Assembly (NCBI RefSeq): GCF_900113615.1
Contig: NZ_FOPZ01000005.1
Span: 124,001 to 188,000 of the forward strand
Direction: 5' to 3'
DNA length: 64,000 nucleotides
DNA from: Halorubrum aquaticum
GTDB lineage: Archaea; Halobacteriota; Halobacteria; Halobacteriales; Haloferacaceae
Shown: positions 48,950 to 58,269 of the stretch, in pieces
Position numbering within the stretch: the first letter of the stretch is position 1
Layout: every line of letters starts with the position of its first letter
Notes under the pieces: model-generated
Databases searched by the model: none
What the model was told of the DNA's origin: nothing
The model's input: only the letters and a program-made list of their open reading frames with translations
Program-made: the position numbers and the translations under genes

Positions 48950-49179
48950 ACGACCGTCTCCAGCGGCCGCGCGCAAAAACGACCCGGTACTCGGTGGGGG
49001 ATCAGGCCTAGATCGCGATCGGATCGGAATTTGCTATACCGATATGAAGTGTATGGACGGTGGGTCGGCCGGATCGATCCCGACCGTCTCGGGTCGTAGT
49101 TCGTCTCGGAGGAATGGTGGTTATCGCGCGTGAAACACGGTCGCGGGAATTTATAACCGTTGGCGACCCAGAGACGGCA
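48950..49179. other. Divergent promoter region between udp and the pilin-like gene
   Basis: TATA-like AATTTATAACC at 49,148-49,157 stands about 25 bases ahead of the start at 49,180, so that message is leaderless. On the other strand, GTTTTTGCG near 48,970 can serve udp. Nothing else is seen. Confidence 0.5.
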
Positions 49180-51840
49180 ATGAGTTTCAGTCACGACCGT
49201 CGGGGCCAGTCGGTCGTGGTGGGGACGGTGATCCTCTTCGGCTTCCTGATCCTCGCGATGGCGACGTATCAGGTCCAGTTCGTACCCGCGGAAAACGAGG
49301 AGATCGAGTTCGAACACAGCCAGCAGGTGGAAGGGGAGTTCCTGGACCTGCGGAATTCTCTGTTATCTGCCAGTACGACTGGAGACTCCGGACCCGTTTC
49401 GCTCCAATTTGGGACTCGGTATCCACCCCGGACGTTCTTTTTGAATCCCCCACCCGTCTCGGGATCGTTATCAACGAGTGAACCACGTGAGCTACGTATC
49501 GAGAACGCTAACGTATCCGAAGACGGGAATATAGGAGATTTCTGGACGAATGGGCCGAATAATGACGCCGGAAATCTCACGTTCAACACCCGTTCGGTTC
49601 GATATTCAGTGAACTACAACGAGATCCAAGGAGATCCGGATCTGCTGTATGAACATTCGCTCGTCGTTGCGGAATTCGACGAAACCGCACTCGGAAGATC
49701 CGGACAGTCGCTCGTTCGTAATGAACAGCGTGTCGTGATGATCCCACTGCTTGATGGAGAACTCTCGGAGAGTGGTGTTGATCAGCAGAGCATCGAACCG
49801 AGGACCCTCTCGGCGAGTCAACGAACGGTAACACTGACGCGAGAAAACCCGACAGAACCATTAGAGATCGTTCTTCCGACGAGCGTCTCCGGGGATCAGC
49901 AACTTGAGCGACTCACAACTGAGTGGGATGACCGGATCGAAAACGGTACTGTTAGCGTAACTTCTGAAGATAATATTCGACTGACGATCAACGCCGAGTC
50001 GTACGAGCTTAGGATCGGAAAGGCTGGGATCGGGTCTGGGCTCACGGCTGAGGACGAATCGAGCGGATACATCGTGCGAATTCCAGAGAGTGGGACCGCT
50101 ATCGTGGAGGTTCGTGATCGATATAATAACCCAGTCACGGGTGCGAAAGTTGATGTTTACAACAGTACGACTGCCACAGATCCCGAACAAACGCTTCGGA
50201 CAGATTCGAACGGGCAAGTTCGATCTGAGAGTGGAACGGTCTTCACGATCAATGGTGTCGATGCTGACGGCACAGACGGCGAGGGCTACGAGAGAGTCGT
50301 TATCCCTTCGGAGACGTCTGACAGCAACGGGAATGTGTCTGGTCCGGAGGTATACGATACTGCCGTCTCACCCACAACTCTCCCACGTGGAAATTCGTTC
50401 AGTCTCACTTCCACGATCAGCAGCGTTGGCGACGGATCCCCGATACGAACTGGAACGCCGATCCAAGCCGCGGAAGTCCTTGCTGAACATGAGAATGGTA
50501 CATCCTACACAACCTCGTTCAACTACGACCCGGATACCACGGAACGAACGTACAGCCTCTCTGAGGTGATATCTACGGACTCCTGGGAAACTGGTGCGTA
50601 TGACGTTACGGTTCGAGGGCAGGATGCCAGTGGTCGCTGGACTGACGAAACGGAGGTAGGAACTGCTGAAGTAACGATTACCGAACCTACTAATGGAACA
50701 CAGATCACCGAATTCAGTTCGGTCTTCGTGACGAATATGGTTGAGAACTCGAACAGTGAGAGTCAGACATTCTCCTTCTCGCTGGACGGAGATCTGGCAG
50801 AGGGAGAAGAAATCGTTATTGATCTCAACGATCCGCAGGATGTTGGTGGTCCTCCGGGCAGCCAAGAGGTCCAGTACAACGGGGCGACCGTAACGGTTGA
50901 TGCTGGATCAGGAACTGCCGAAATCACCGTTGGAGGACCTAATGCGGAGATCGTCTATACGGCGGGATCTGGTGGTGATCCGAGTGGAATCGAACTCCAA
51001 GTCACGGTTGACGGCGTCAGTACCGGCGATGTCGCGGGTGAACAGTATAACGTCGTGTTCGAACAACCGGCAAGCGGGTCGACAGCGATGACGACGTTCG
51101 GTATCGCGCCCGCAGCGGGAGACCGGACTGTGAGTAACGACGTTAACGGAAACGTCTTTTCGACCGGATCACTGACCGTCGCATCAGATCACACAATCAG
51201 CGGTGATGCGAGTGGTAACGGTGATGTTACGATGAACTCCGGTTCGGAGGTGAGTGGGTCCGTCACGAGCGGTGGAGCGGTGACAGTCGGCCAAGAGTCC
51301 ACTATTGGAGATAGCCTTGATGCGCAAGGAGATGTAACTTTGAATCTCCGCTCGGAAGTGGATGGACCCGTCACGAGTCGTGGAGCGGTGACGGTCGGTC
51401 AAGAGTCAGTCGTTGGAGGCGGTGTCGATGCGCAAGGGGATGTCACCACGAACTTCCGTTCGGAGGTGGGCGGAACCATCATCAGTGATGGAGCGGTGAC
51501 AATCGGCCAAGAGTCGGTTGTCGGGGGAGGGGTAAACGCACGGGGTGATATCACACTGAATTTCGATTCAGAAGTGGATGGGACCGTCACGAGTGAGGGA
51601 GCAGTGACGATCGGACAGGATTCGATCATCAGAGGTGATGTCGTTGCCAGCGGCGACGTGACTATCGAACAGGGGGCCATCATCGAAGGCAGCGTGACTT
51701 CCGATGGACAGGTCTCTCTCGGTCAATCGAGTGCGGTTCAAGCGGACGTGTTCGTCGATTCTGCCGGTGACATCAGCTGTGGACAGGGGTCTACGATCAG
51801 CGGACAGAACTGTTCCACGTATGTCAACGAGAACTATTAG
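49180..51840 (+). CDS. Type IV pilin-like surface protein with a C-terminal beta-helix of 36-residue repeats
   Basis: 886 residues. The N-terminus DRRGQSVVVGTVILFGFLILA has an archaeal class III signal: PibD should cut between Gly9 and Gln10, leaving a hydrophobic helix. A long Ser/Thr/Asn-rich extracellular part follows, with a carboxypeptidase-regulatory-like section (VEVRDRYNNPVTGAKVDVYNST, about 309). From about residue 648 to the end is a beta-helix-like repeat: a Gly-rich 18-residue rung pattern, GDVTLNLRSEVDGPVTSR then GAVTVGQESVVGGGVDAQ, repeated. This resembles bactofilin/polymer-forming folds. The fusion of a pilin anchor to a polymer-forming helix is unusual. GC is lower than the neighbours. 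Confidence 0.82.
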   Translation: MSFSHDRRGQSVVVGTVILFGFLILAMATYQVQFVPAENEEIEFEHSQQVEGEFLDLRNSLLSASTTGDSGPVSLQFGTRYPPRTFFLNPPPVSGSLSTSEPRELRIENANVSEDGNIGDFWTNGPNNDAGNLTFNTRSVRYSVNYNEIQGDPDLLYEHSLVVAEFDETALGRSGQSLVRNEQRVVMIPLLDGELSESGVDQQSIEPRTLSASQRTVTLTRENPTEPLEIVLPTSVSGDQQLERLTTEWDDRIENGTVSVTSEDNIRLTINAESYELRIGKAGIGSGLTAEDESSGYIVRIPESGTAIVEVRDRYNNPVTGAKVDVYNSTTATDPEQTLRTDSNGQVRSESGTVFTINGVDADGTDGEGYERVVIPSETSDSNGNVSGPEVYDTAVSPTTLPRGNSFSLTSTISSVGDGSPIRTGTPIQAAEVLAEHENGTSYTTSFNYDPDTTERTYSLSEVISTDSWETGAYDVTVRGQDASGRWTDETEVGTAEVTITEPTNGTQITEFSSVFVTNMVENSNSESQTFSFSLDGDLAEGEEIVIDLNDPQDVGGPPGSQEVQYNGATVTVDAGSGTAEITVGGPNAEIVYTAGSGGDPSGIELQVTVDGVSTGDVAGEQYNVVFEQPASGSTAMTTFGIAPAAGDRTVSNDVNGNVFSTGSLTVASDHTISGDASGNGDVTMNSGSEVSGSVTSGGAVTVGQESTIGDSLDAQGDVTLNLRSEVDGPVTSRGAVTVGQESVVGGGVDAQGDVTTNFRSEVGGTIISDGAVTIGQESVVGGGVNARGDITLNFDSEVDGTVTSEGAVTIGQDSIIRGDVVASGDVTIEQGAIIEGSVTSDGQVSLGQSSAVQADVFVDSAGDISCGQGSTISGQNCSTYVNENY
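51220..51759 (+). repeat. Five tandem 108-bp repeats in the pilin-like gene
   Basis: Units begin at 51,220, 51,328, 51,436, 51,544 and 51,652, each 108 bp without indels. Each unit encodes two 18-residue rungs starting GDVT and GAVT/GQVS. The third-position changes show the units have diverged at DNA level while protein spacing is strictly kept, pointing to selection on the helix geometry. Confidence 0.85.
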
Positions 51841-51913
51841 TGTCGCCAGTGTTCGACGACCGACGTAACACCCTATCGACACACCCATATGCCTGTCCCA
51901 TGAACGACCGTTT

Positions 51914-53257
51914 ATGACCGCAGTGGGGATCGACGCCATCGAGATCCGATCCGGAAAGCTCAAACTCGACTTACCGGGCACGTTCGCCCCGCAGAAGGGC
52001 GACGACCCGGAGAAGTACACGAAGGGACTCGGGCTCACGAACTCCTCGTTTCCGGACGTCTACGAGGACATCGTCACCATGGGCGCGAACGCGGCCAAGC
52101 GCCTGATGGACCGCAAGGGGCTCGTTCCCGACGACATCGGGCGGATCGACGTCGCCACGGAATCGGCGTTCGACCACTCCAAGCCCGTCTCGACGTACAT
52201 CGCGGGGTGTCTCGAGAAGGTGTACGACGGCGACTTCGTCCACGCCAACAAGGGCGAGCGCAAGTTCGCCTGTGTCGCCGGCACGCAGGCCGTCGACGAC
52301 GCGTACAACTGGATCCGCGCGGGGCGGAACCGCGGCCGGGCGGCGCTCGTGATCGCGACCGACACCGCGCTGTACGCCCGCGGCGACCCCGGCGAGGCGA
52401 CCCAGGGCGCGGGCGCGGTCGCGATGCTTATCGCCGAGAAGCCGAACCTCGTCGAGCTCTCGGACGACCAGGGATACGGCTCGAAGGACGAGACGGACTT
52501 CCTGAAGCCGAACCAGCAGTTCCCGAGCGTCGACGGCAAGCGCTCGATGCAGGTGTACCTCTCGCGGATGCGCGAGGCGCTCGAGGACTACGAGTCGGTC
52601 GCGGGGAAGATCGAACTCGACGACTTCGCGTACGCCCCGTTCCACACGCCGTTCCCGGGGATGGTCCGGAAGGCCGCCCTGCTCGCGTACCGCCACGTGA
52701 TCCGCGACACCGAGTACGAGGACGACCTCGCCGGCGAGATCGGCCGCCAGCCGCGCGAGGACGAGTACGACGACCGCGAGGCCTACGAGGAGGCGATCCG
52801 CGGCTACATGGACGATCTGAAGACGACGGAGCAGTATCGGACGTGGTACGACGACGCCGTCGAGCCCACGCTGGGGCTCTCCCGGGAGGTCGGAAACTGG
52901 TACACCTCCTCGGTCCACGTCGCCCGCGTGAGCGCCCTTCGCGACGCGCTCGCGCGTGACCGCGACTTCGTCGGCGAGACGCTGCTCGTCGCCTCCTACG
53001 GCTCCGGCGCGCAGGCCGAGATCCACGCCGAGACGGTTCGTGAGGGGTGGCGTTCGGAGGTCGACGCGCTCGACATCGACGACCAACTCGAGGACCGATA
53101 CGACCTCTCGTGGGAGGAGTACGAGGACGTCCACGACATCCACGAGTACGACAAGGACCTCGACCGCGAGATCGAGGAATTCACCGCCCCCGAAGGGGAG
53201 TTCGTCTTCACCGGCTGGGGCCGGATGAACGAGCGGAAATACGAGTACGTCGAGTAG
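51914..53257 (+). CDS. hmgB: 3-hydroxy-3-methylglutaryl-CoA synthase
   Basis: 447 residues; condenses acetoacetyl-CoA with acetyl-CoA in the mevalonate pathway for isoprenoid lipids. The catalytic Glu is in DVATESAFDHSKP and the Cys in ERKFACVAGTQAVDDAYNW (near residue 120); the His lies in YAPFHTPFPGMVRKA. Length is typical of the archaeal form, with an acidic C-terminus (DIHEYDKDLDREIEEFTAPEGE). The ATG at 51,914 fits. A short TATA-like CGTTTATG (51,909) lies too close to be the promoter, so a more distant one is expected. Confidence 0.96.
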   Translation: MTAVGIDAIEIRSGKLKLDLPGTFAPQKGDDPEKYTKGLGLTNSSFPDVYEDIVTMGANAAKRLMDRKGLVPDDIGRIDVATESAFDHSKPVSTYIAGCLEKVYDGDFVHANKGERKFACVAGTQAVDDAYNWIRAGRNRGRAALVIATDTALYARGDPGEATQGAGAVAMLIAEKPNLVELSDDQGYGSKDETDFLKPNQQFPSVDGKRSMQVYLSRMREALEDYESVAGKIELDDFAYAPFHTPFPGMVRKAALLAYRHVIRDTEYEDDLAGEIGRQPREDEYDDREAYEEAIRGYMDDLKTTEQYRTWYDDAVEPTLGLSREVGNWYTSSVHVARVSALRDALARDRDFVGETLLVASYGSGAQAEIHAETVREGWRSEVDALDIDDQLEDRYDLSWEEYEDVHDIHEYDKDLDREIEEFTAPEGEFVFTGWGRMNERKYEYVE

Positions 53258-53360
53258 CCTCCCGGCGAGCCGTCAGGCCCGCCGTTCTCCGTGAAAACGG
53301 CTCACACGACGGCTCTCGAATACGATGGGTTTAAACGACCTTGGGCTGAATTCTCCCCTA

Positions 53361-53816
53361 ATGGTAACCATCTACGACGTGCCGGCGGACGCCCTCATCG
53401 AGGCCGTCGCGGCGCGACTCGAGGACCGGATCGACGAGCCCGACTGGGTGGAGTTCACCAAGACCGGCGCGGGCAAGGAGCTCCCGCCCGAACAGGACGA
53501 CTTCTGGTACGTCCGCTCGGCGAGTCTCCTCCGCAAGGTCGCCCAGAACGAGCCGGTCGGCATCGAGCGGCTCGCCACGGAGTACGGCTCGAAGAAGCGT
53601 GGCTCCAACCGATACATCGTCCGTCCCGGCGAGCACGAGAGCGGCTCCCGCAAGCTCATCCGTGCGTCGCTTCAGGCGCTCGAGGAGGAAGGGCTCGTCA
53701 CCACCGCCGCCGGCGAGGGTCGCCGGGTGTCCGACGAGGGCGAGGCGTTCCTCTCGGAGGTCGCGACCGAGGTCTTCGAGGACCTCGACCGGCCGGAACT
53801 CGAACGCTACGCCTGA
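53361..53816 (+). CDS. rps19e: 30S ribosomal protein S19e
   Basis: 151 residues of an archaeal/eukaryotic small-subunit protein. Conserved parts: TIYDVPADALIEAVAARLEDRI, DDFWYVRSASLLRKVAQNEPVGIERLATEYGSKKRGSNRYIV and GSRKLIRASLQALEEEGLV. The ATG is at 53,361, with TATA-like TTTAAAC near 53,331 about 30 bases away. The preceding 12 codons in frame are not part of the family. Confidence 0.95.
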   Translation: MVTIYDVPADALIEAVAARLEDRIDEPDWVEFTKTGAGKELPPEQDDFWYVRSASLLRKVAQNEPVGIERLATEYGSKKRGSNRYIVRPGEHESGSRKLIRASLQALEEEGLVTTAAGEGRRVSDEGEAFLSEVATEVFEDLDRPELERYA

Positions 53817-54124
53817 GACCGGTCTTCTCCGTTTTTCGCGTTTCGTCGCGCCGTGAGCCGTCGGCTCGTCGGCGTCAGGGCTGCTCGATTCCGTCGACGT
53901 CCACTTTTCAGCACGATTCGAGGTAGAGCCCCCGACCTCAAGGAGCGACCGTGTAGTATACTCTATAACGATATATCAAAATTGAATTCGGCAGATCGGC
54001 CGCGTGTTCGTCTCGGCCAGTCTCGCCTCGACCTCCGGACGTATCCCCCGCCACGCCGAACGTCTCCCATGGACGACCCAACCGGTACCGTCCGACTTCG
54101 AGCGGATCGTCGGGTGATCCGACG
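53817..54124. other. Spacer upstream of the PLP gene with AT-rich core and a short ORF
   Basis: The middle (about 53,950-53,992) is distinctly AT-rich (TATACTCTATAACGATATATC), suggesting a promoter. From 54,069 a 19-residue Arg-rich frame starts and overlaps the next ATG as ATGA (listed separately). No gene is otherwise supported. Confidence 0.55.
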
Positions 54125-54128
54125 ATGA
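54069..54128 (+). CDS. Possible 19-residue leader peptide of the PLP gene
   Basis: ATG 54,069 opens 19 codons (MDDPTGTVRLRADRRVIRR), and its TGA (54,126-54,128) overlaps the ATG at 54,125. Like the 21-codon frame ahead of the TauE operon it is Arg-rich, short and translationally coupled. It could act as a translational leader. It may also be chance; comparative data would decide. Confidence 0.3.
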   Translation: MDDPTGTVRLRADRRVIRR

Positions 54129-55303
54129 CGGGGCGCGACGCTCGCGAGGACCGATTCGCGACGATCGCCGTCGGGGCAGCCGGCAACGCGACGCGTTCTC
54201 ACGGGCGCGGGGCGCACGACGTCGTCCCGCCGGTCCATCTCTCGAGCACCTTTCGGTGGGCCGACGGTGACGACGCCAACGAACACGACTACTCCCGCGA
54301 GAGCAACCCGACGAGGGCGGCTCTCGAGGTGCGGTTGGCCCGTCTCGAAGGCGGTGACCACGGGCTGGCGTTCGCTTCGGGAATGGCCGCCATCTCGACG
54401 ACGGTCCTGTCGCTGGTCCCGCCGGGAGGTCACGTCGTCTCGTCGGACTCCGTCTACGGCGGGACCGAGAAGCTGCTCACGGAACTCGTCGCCGGTCACT
54501 TCGGCGTCGACGTCGACTTCGTCGACGCCCGCGACCCCGAAAACGTCGCCGATGCCGTCGACCCGGATACCGACCTGATCTGGGCGGAGACGCCGACGAA
54601 TCCGCTGGTGCGGTTGTGTGACGTCCGATCGATGGCCGACGTCGCCGATGACCACGACGTCCCGTTCGGGGTCGACAGCACGTTCGCGAGCCCGTACTTC
54701 CAGGCTCCGCTCGAACTGGGTGCCGACGTCGTCGTCCACAGCACCACGAAGTATCTCAACGGACACTCCGACTCCATCGGCGGTGCCGTCATCACCGACG
54801 ACGACGCGGTCTTCGAGAAGCTGGCGTTCTCCCAGCGGATCGGGCTCGGGAACGTGCTCTCGCCGTTCGACTGTTATCTGGTCGCGCGGGGCATCAAGAC
54901 GCTCCCGGCACGGATGGAACACCACGAGGAGAACGCGACGGCGGTCGCGAGGTTCCTCGAGGACCACGATCGGGTCGTTCGGGTTCGCTATCCGGGTCTC
55001 GAGAGCCATCCGCAACACGACCTCGCGAGCGAACAGATGTCGGGGTACAGCGGGATGCTGTCGTTCGAGTTCGACGGCACACTCGTCGAGCTCGAAGCGT
55101 TCGTCGAGGGCCTCGACGTGTTCACGCCGGGAGCCAGTCTCGGGGGCGTCGAGAGCCTCATCGAGGTGCCGTCGCTGATGCTCCCCGACGAGGTGAGTCA
55201 CGGGGAGGCCACGGCGGAGATCCCCGAGACGCTGGTTCGGGTGTCGGTCGGCCTCGAAGACGCCGACGACCTCCGTGAGGACCTCCGGTCGGCGCTCCCG
55301 TAG
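54125..55303 (+). CDS. Cys/Met metabolism PLP enzyme (cystathionine gamma-synthase/lyase type)
   Basis: 392 residues. The PLP Lys is in VVVHSTTKYLNGHSDSIGGAVIT (about 205). The opening DVVPPVHLSSTFRW, YSRESNPTRAALEVRLARLEGGDHGLAFASGMAAIST and the ETPTNPLVRLCDVRSMA region are typical of trans-sulfuration enzymes, including cystathionine gamma-synthase, lyase and O-acetylhomoserine sulfhydrylase. Which reaction is performed cannot be decided. It starts at the ATG after a possible leader. Confidence 0.9.
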   Translation: MTGRDAREDRFATIAVGAAGNATRSHGRGAHDVVPPVHLSSTFRWADGDDANEHDYSRESNPTRAALEVRLARLEGGDHGLAFASGMAAISTTVLSLVPPGGHVVSSDSVYGGTEKLLTELVAGHFGVDVDFVDARDPENVADAVDPDTDLIWAETPTNPLVRLCDVRSMADVADDHDVPFGVDSTFASPYFQAPLELGADVVVHSTTKYLNGHSDSIGGAVITDDDAVFEKLAFSQRIGLGNVLSPFDCYLVARGIKTLPARMEHHEENATAVARFLEDHDRVVRVRYPGLESHPQHDLASEQMSGYSGMLSFEFDGTLVELEAFVEGLDVFTPGASLGGVESLIEVPSLMLPDEVSHGEATAEIPETLVRVSVGLEDADDLREDLRSALP

Positions 55304-55379
55304 GTTCGCGCTTCTCCTCGATCGGTTCGGGTCGGTTCGAGAGTCGCCCCGGAGGTCGCTCCGGCGGTGAACGTTCGCG

Positions 55380-58082
55380 TCACCCGGTGTTCTTCATCCC
55401 GGCCGCGATCCCGTTGACGGTGAGCCGGAGGGTTCGCTCCTCCGCCTCCGTCCGGTCGCCCCGCCCGAGCAGGTCGGCTTGGAGCAGGTTGAGCGGGTCG
55501 ACGTAGGGGTTCCGCCGCTCGAGGCTCTCGGCGAGCCAGTCGCGCCGGATGAGCTCGTCGCGACCGCTGATCGCGAGCACGAGCTCCCGTCCGCGTTCGT
55601 ACTCTCCGACGAGTTCCGGGAAGAACCGCTCTCGGAGGTCGTCGTCGGCCAGGTCGGCGTACTCGGCGGCGATCTCCGGCTCCGTCCGCGCGAGCGCGAG
55701 CGCGGCGTTGTCGAGCGTCGTCCGGAAGAACGGCCACTCCTCGTACATCTCCCGGAGCGTCTCGAGGCCCGCCTCCTCGCCGACCGCCTCGAGGTAGGCG
55801 TCGAGTCCGGACCCCAGCGCGTACCAGCCGGGGAGGATGAGCCGGGTCTGCGTCCACGAGAACACCCACGGGATCGCCCTGAGGTCCTCGACGGTGCGCT
55901 CCCCGCTCCGGGAGGCGGGCCGGGACCCGAGGTTGAGGTCCTCGACGACGGAGATGGGCGTCGCCTGTCCGAAATAGGAGACGAACCCGTCGGTGTTCAA
56001 CAGGTCGCGGTAGGTGTTCCGGGCGGCCGGGACCATCGTCTCCATCGCGTCGACCCACTCGTCGGGAACGTCCTCCGTCGGCTCCTCGTTGGCCTCGTGG
56101 CGGGCGCGGATCTGCGCGTCGAGCATCTGTTCGAGTTCGCGCTCGGCGATCCGGTGGTTTGCGTACTTCTCGGCTATCGCCTCGCCCTGCTCGGTGAACT
56201 TCACCTGCCCGGTGACCGTCTCGTTCGGGAGCGCGAGCAGCGCCTCGTTCATCGGCCCGCCGCCGCGGGAGATGGACCCGCCCCGACCGTGGAACAGCCG
56301 GAGGGTGACGTCCTCCTCGCGGCAGAAGCTCGCGAGCCGGCGCTGGTTCTTGTAGAGGTCCCAGTTGGCCGCGAGAAAGCCGTTCTCCTTGTTGGAGTCG
56401 GAGTAGCCCAACATTACCTCCTGGATCTCCCCTCTGGTCTCGAGGGCGGTTCCGTACGCCTCGTTCTCGAAGAGCGTCCCGAGGATCCGCTCCGCGCCGT
56501 TGAGCGCGGACTCGGTCTCTAAGAGCGGGACGACGTCGAGCCCGCAGTGGTCCGGAAGCGAGACGACGCCGACCTGGTCGGCTAAGAAGAGCACCTCGAG
56601 GACGTGGCTCGGCTCCTCGGTCATCGAGATGCAGTAGGTGTCTATCGCCTGGGACCCGTACTCCGCCTGCCAGTCGGCGAGCTCGCGGAAGCGACGGAAC
56701 ACGCGGTCGGTCGTCTCGGAGACGTCGCCGGGCTCCTCGGCGTCGACGACGGGCTCCTCCTGGAGGATCGCCTCGGTGAGGAACTCGGTGCGGGCCTCCT
56801 CGTCCATTCCGCGGTAGTCGACCCCCTCGGCCGCGACCGCCTCGGCGACGGCGTCGGTGTGGTTCTCGCGGTGGTCCCGGAGGTCGAGCGACGCGAGGAC
56901 GAACCCGAACGTGTCGACCTGGCGGCGGAGCGGCTCGATGAACGACGTGCGGACCACGTCGTTGCGGTCGACCGTCAGCGACTCCGCGATGACCTCGAGA
57001 TCCGCGAGGAACGCCTCGCCGTCGGGATACCCGCCCGGCCGCACGTCGTCGACGCGATCGAGCCGCTCGCGCATCAGCTTCAGCTTCTGGCGGTACGGCT
57101 CGTCGGGGTACCGCTCGCGGGCCTCCTTCACCACCGTCGGGAAGCGCTCGGCGTCCGCCGCGAGCGACTCCCGAAGCGGGCCGTCCACCGCGTACCGGTC
57201 GCCGTCCTGGCTCAACACCGCCGAGAGCCGCTTACACTGGTCGCGGTACTTGTCGATGGCGACCGCCCGCTGTCGCTCGAGCGTCTCCGCCGTCACCTCC
57301 GGCGTGACGAACGGGTTGCCGTCGCGGTCGGAGCCCGCCCACGAGCGGAACTCGAACAGCTTCGGGCAGTCGACGTCCTCGTACTCGCTCGAGATCGTCT
57401 CCTCGAACTCCTCGTAGGCGTCGCCGACCACGTCGAACAGCGTGTTCTCGAGGTACCACTGGACGTTTCGGGCCTCGTCTGCGGGCTCCGGACGGCGCTG
57501 GCGCACCTGTCGGGTCCCCCAGAGGCTCGTCACCTCGGCGGTGACGTCGCGCCAGACGGCGTCGCGCTCGCGGTCGGTCATGTCGCGCTCGTCCAGCTCC
57601 TCGAGGTGGGTCGCGATCGAGCGGAGCTTCGCCTTGACGGTCGCCCGCCGCGCCTCCGTCGGGTGGGCGGTGAACGTCGGCTCGATGAGCACGTCCGCGA
57701 GCAGCTCCTCGAACTCGTCGGCCTCGACGCCGGCCGCCGCGAGCTCCGAGACCGTCGCCTCGAGGGAGTCGTGTAACGAGCCGTCGGCGTCCGCGTTCCT
57801 GACCGAGCGGACCCGCTCGCGCTCCTCCGCGAGGTTGATCAGCTCGAAGTACGTCGTAAACGCCCGCGCGACGACGTCCTGACGAGGTCCCGAGAGGTCG
57901 TCGATCGTCTCCTCGAGGACGCCACGACTCGACGCGTCGCCTTGGCGGTACTCGATCGCGGCGGTCCGGAGGTCCTCGACCGTCTCGTAGGCCTCCGTCG
58001 AGGTCTGTGCGGCGAGGACGTCGCCCAGCAGCGCGCCGAGCTCGCGGACGTCCGTCCGCACGCTCCGATTGTGCAACTCCAT
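55380..58082 (-). CDS. ppc: Phosphoenolpyruvate carboxylase
   Basis: 900 residues; carboxylates PEP to oxaloacetate. Conserved: FTAHPTEARRATVKAKL (catalytic His), LFEFRSWAGSDRDGNPFVT, EVMLGYSDSNKENGF, RLFHGRGGSISRGGGP, and the C-terminus ...TVNGIAAGMKNTG. These match the bacterial-type PEPC, length about 880-930. Start: ATG at 58,080-58,082 (MELHNRSVRTDVREL), with a TATA-like GTTTTAACC about 25-30 bases upstream on the minus strand. Convergent with the PLP gene. Confidence 0.96.
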   Translation of the reverse strand: MELHNRSVRTDVRELGALLGDVLAAQTSTEAYETVEDLRTAAIEYRQGDASSRGVLEETIDDLSGPRQDVVARAFTTYFELINLAEERERVRSVRNADADGSLHDSLEATVSELAAAGVEADEFEELLADVLIEPTFTAHPTEARRATVKAKLRSIATHLEELDERDMTDRERDAVWRDVTAEVTSLWGTRQVRQRRPEPADEARNVQWYLENTLFDVVGDAYEEFEETISSEYEDVDCPKLFEFRSWAGSDRDGNPFVTPEVTAETLERQRAVAIDKYRDQCKRLSAVLSQDGDRYAVDGPLRESLAADAERFPTVVKEARERYPDEPYRQKLKLMRERLDRVDDVRPGGYPDGEAFLADLEVIAESLTVDRNDVVRTSFIEPLRRQVDTFGFVLASLDLRDHRENHTDAVAEAVAAEGVDYRGMDEEARTEFLTEAILQEEPVVDAEEPGDVSETTDRVFRRFRELADWQAEYGSQAIDTYCISMTEEPSHVLEVLFLADQVGVVSLPDHCGLDVVPLLETESALNGAERILGTLFENEAYGTALETRGEIQEVMLGYSDSNKENGFLAANWDLYKNQRRLASFCREEDVTLRLFHGRGGSISRGGGPMNEALLALPNETVTGQVKFTEQGEAIAEKYANHRIAERELEQMLDAQIRARHEANEEPTEDVPDEWVDAMETMVPAARNTYRDLLNTDGFVSYFGQATPISVVEDLNLGSRPASRSGERTVEDLRAIPWVFSWTQTRLILPGWYALGSGLDAYLEAVGEEAGLETLREMYEEWPFFRTTLDNAALALARTEPEIAAEYADLADDDLRERFFPELVGEYERGRELVLAISGRDELIRRDWLAESLERRNPYVDPLNLLQADLLGRGDRTEAEERTLRLTVNGIAAGMKNTG

Positions 58083-58269
58083 ACCATCCACACTTCGGTG
58101 GGTTCCGGTTAAAACCGCCGTATCCCCGAACGTTTGCCTCGGATTCGAGTGAACGTTCACGATCGTTTGCGTGTGGACTTCGCCGAGGCGCCGTCGGGGG
58201 CCTCGCTTCGACCCGGGGAGAACCGGCGGGTTCGTCACCCTTTTTACCGGTCCATCCCGAACCGATCGT

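Noticed and set aside
45629-49099. 1156-codon open frame on the plus strand
   Set aside because: It runs antisense to tmcA and through UPF0179 and udp. Haloarchaeal GC bias keeps such shadows open; composition is Arg/Glu/Val-rich with no domain.
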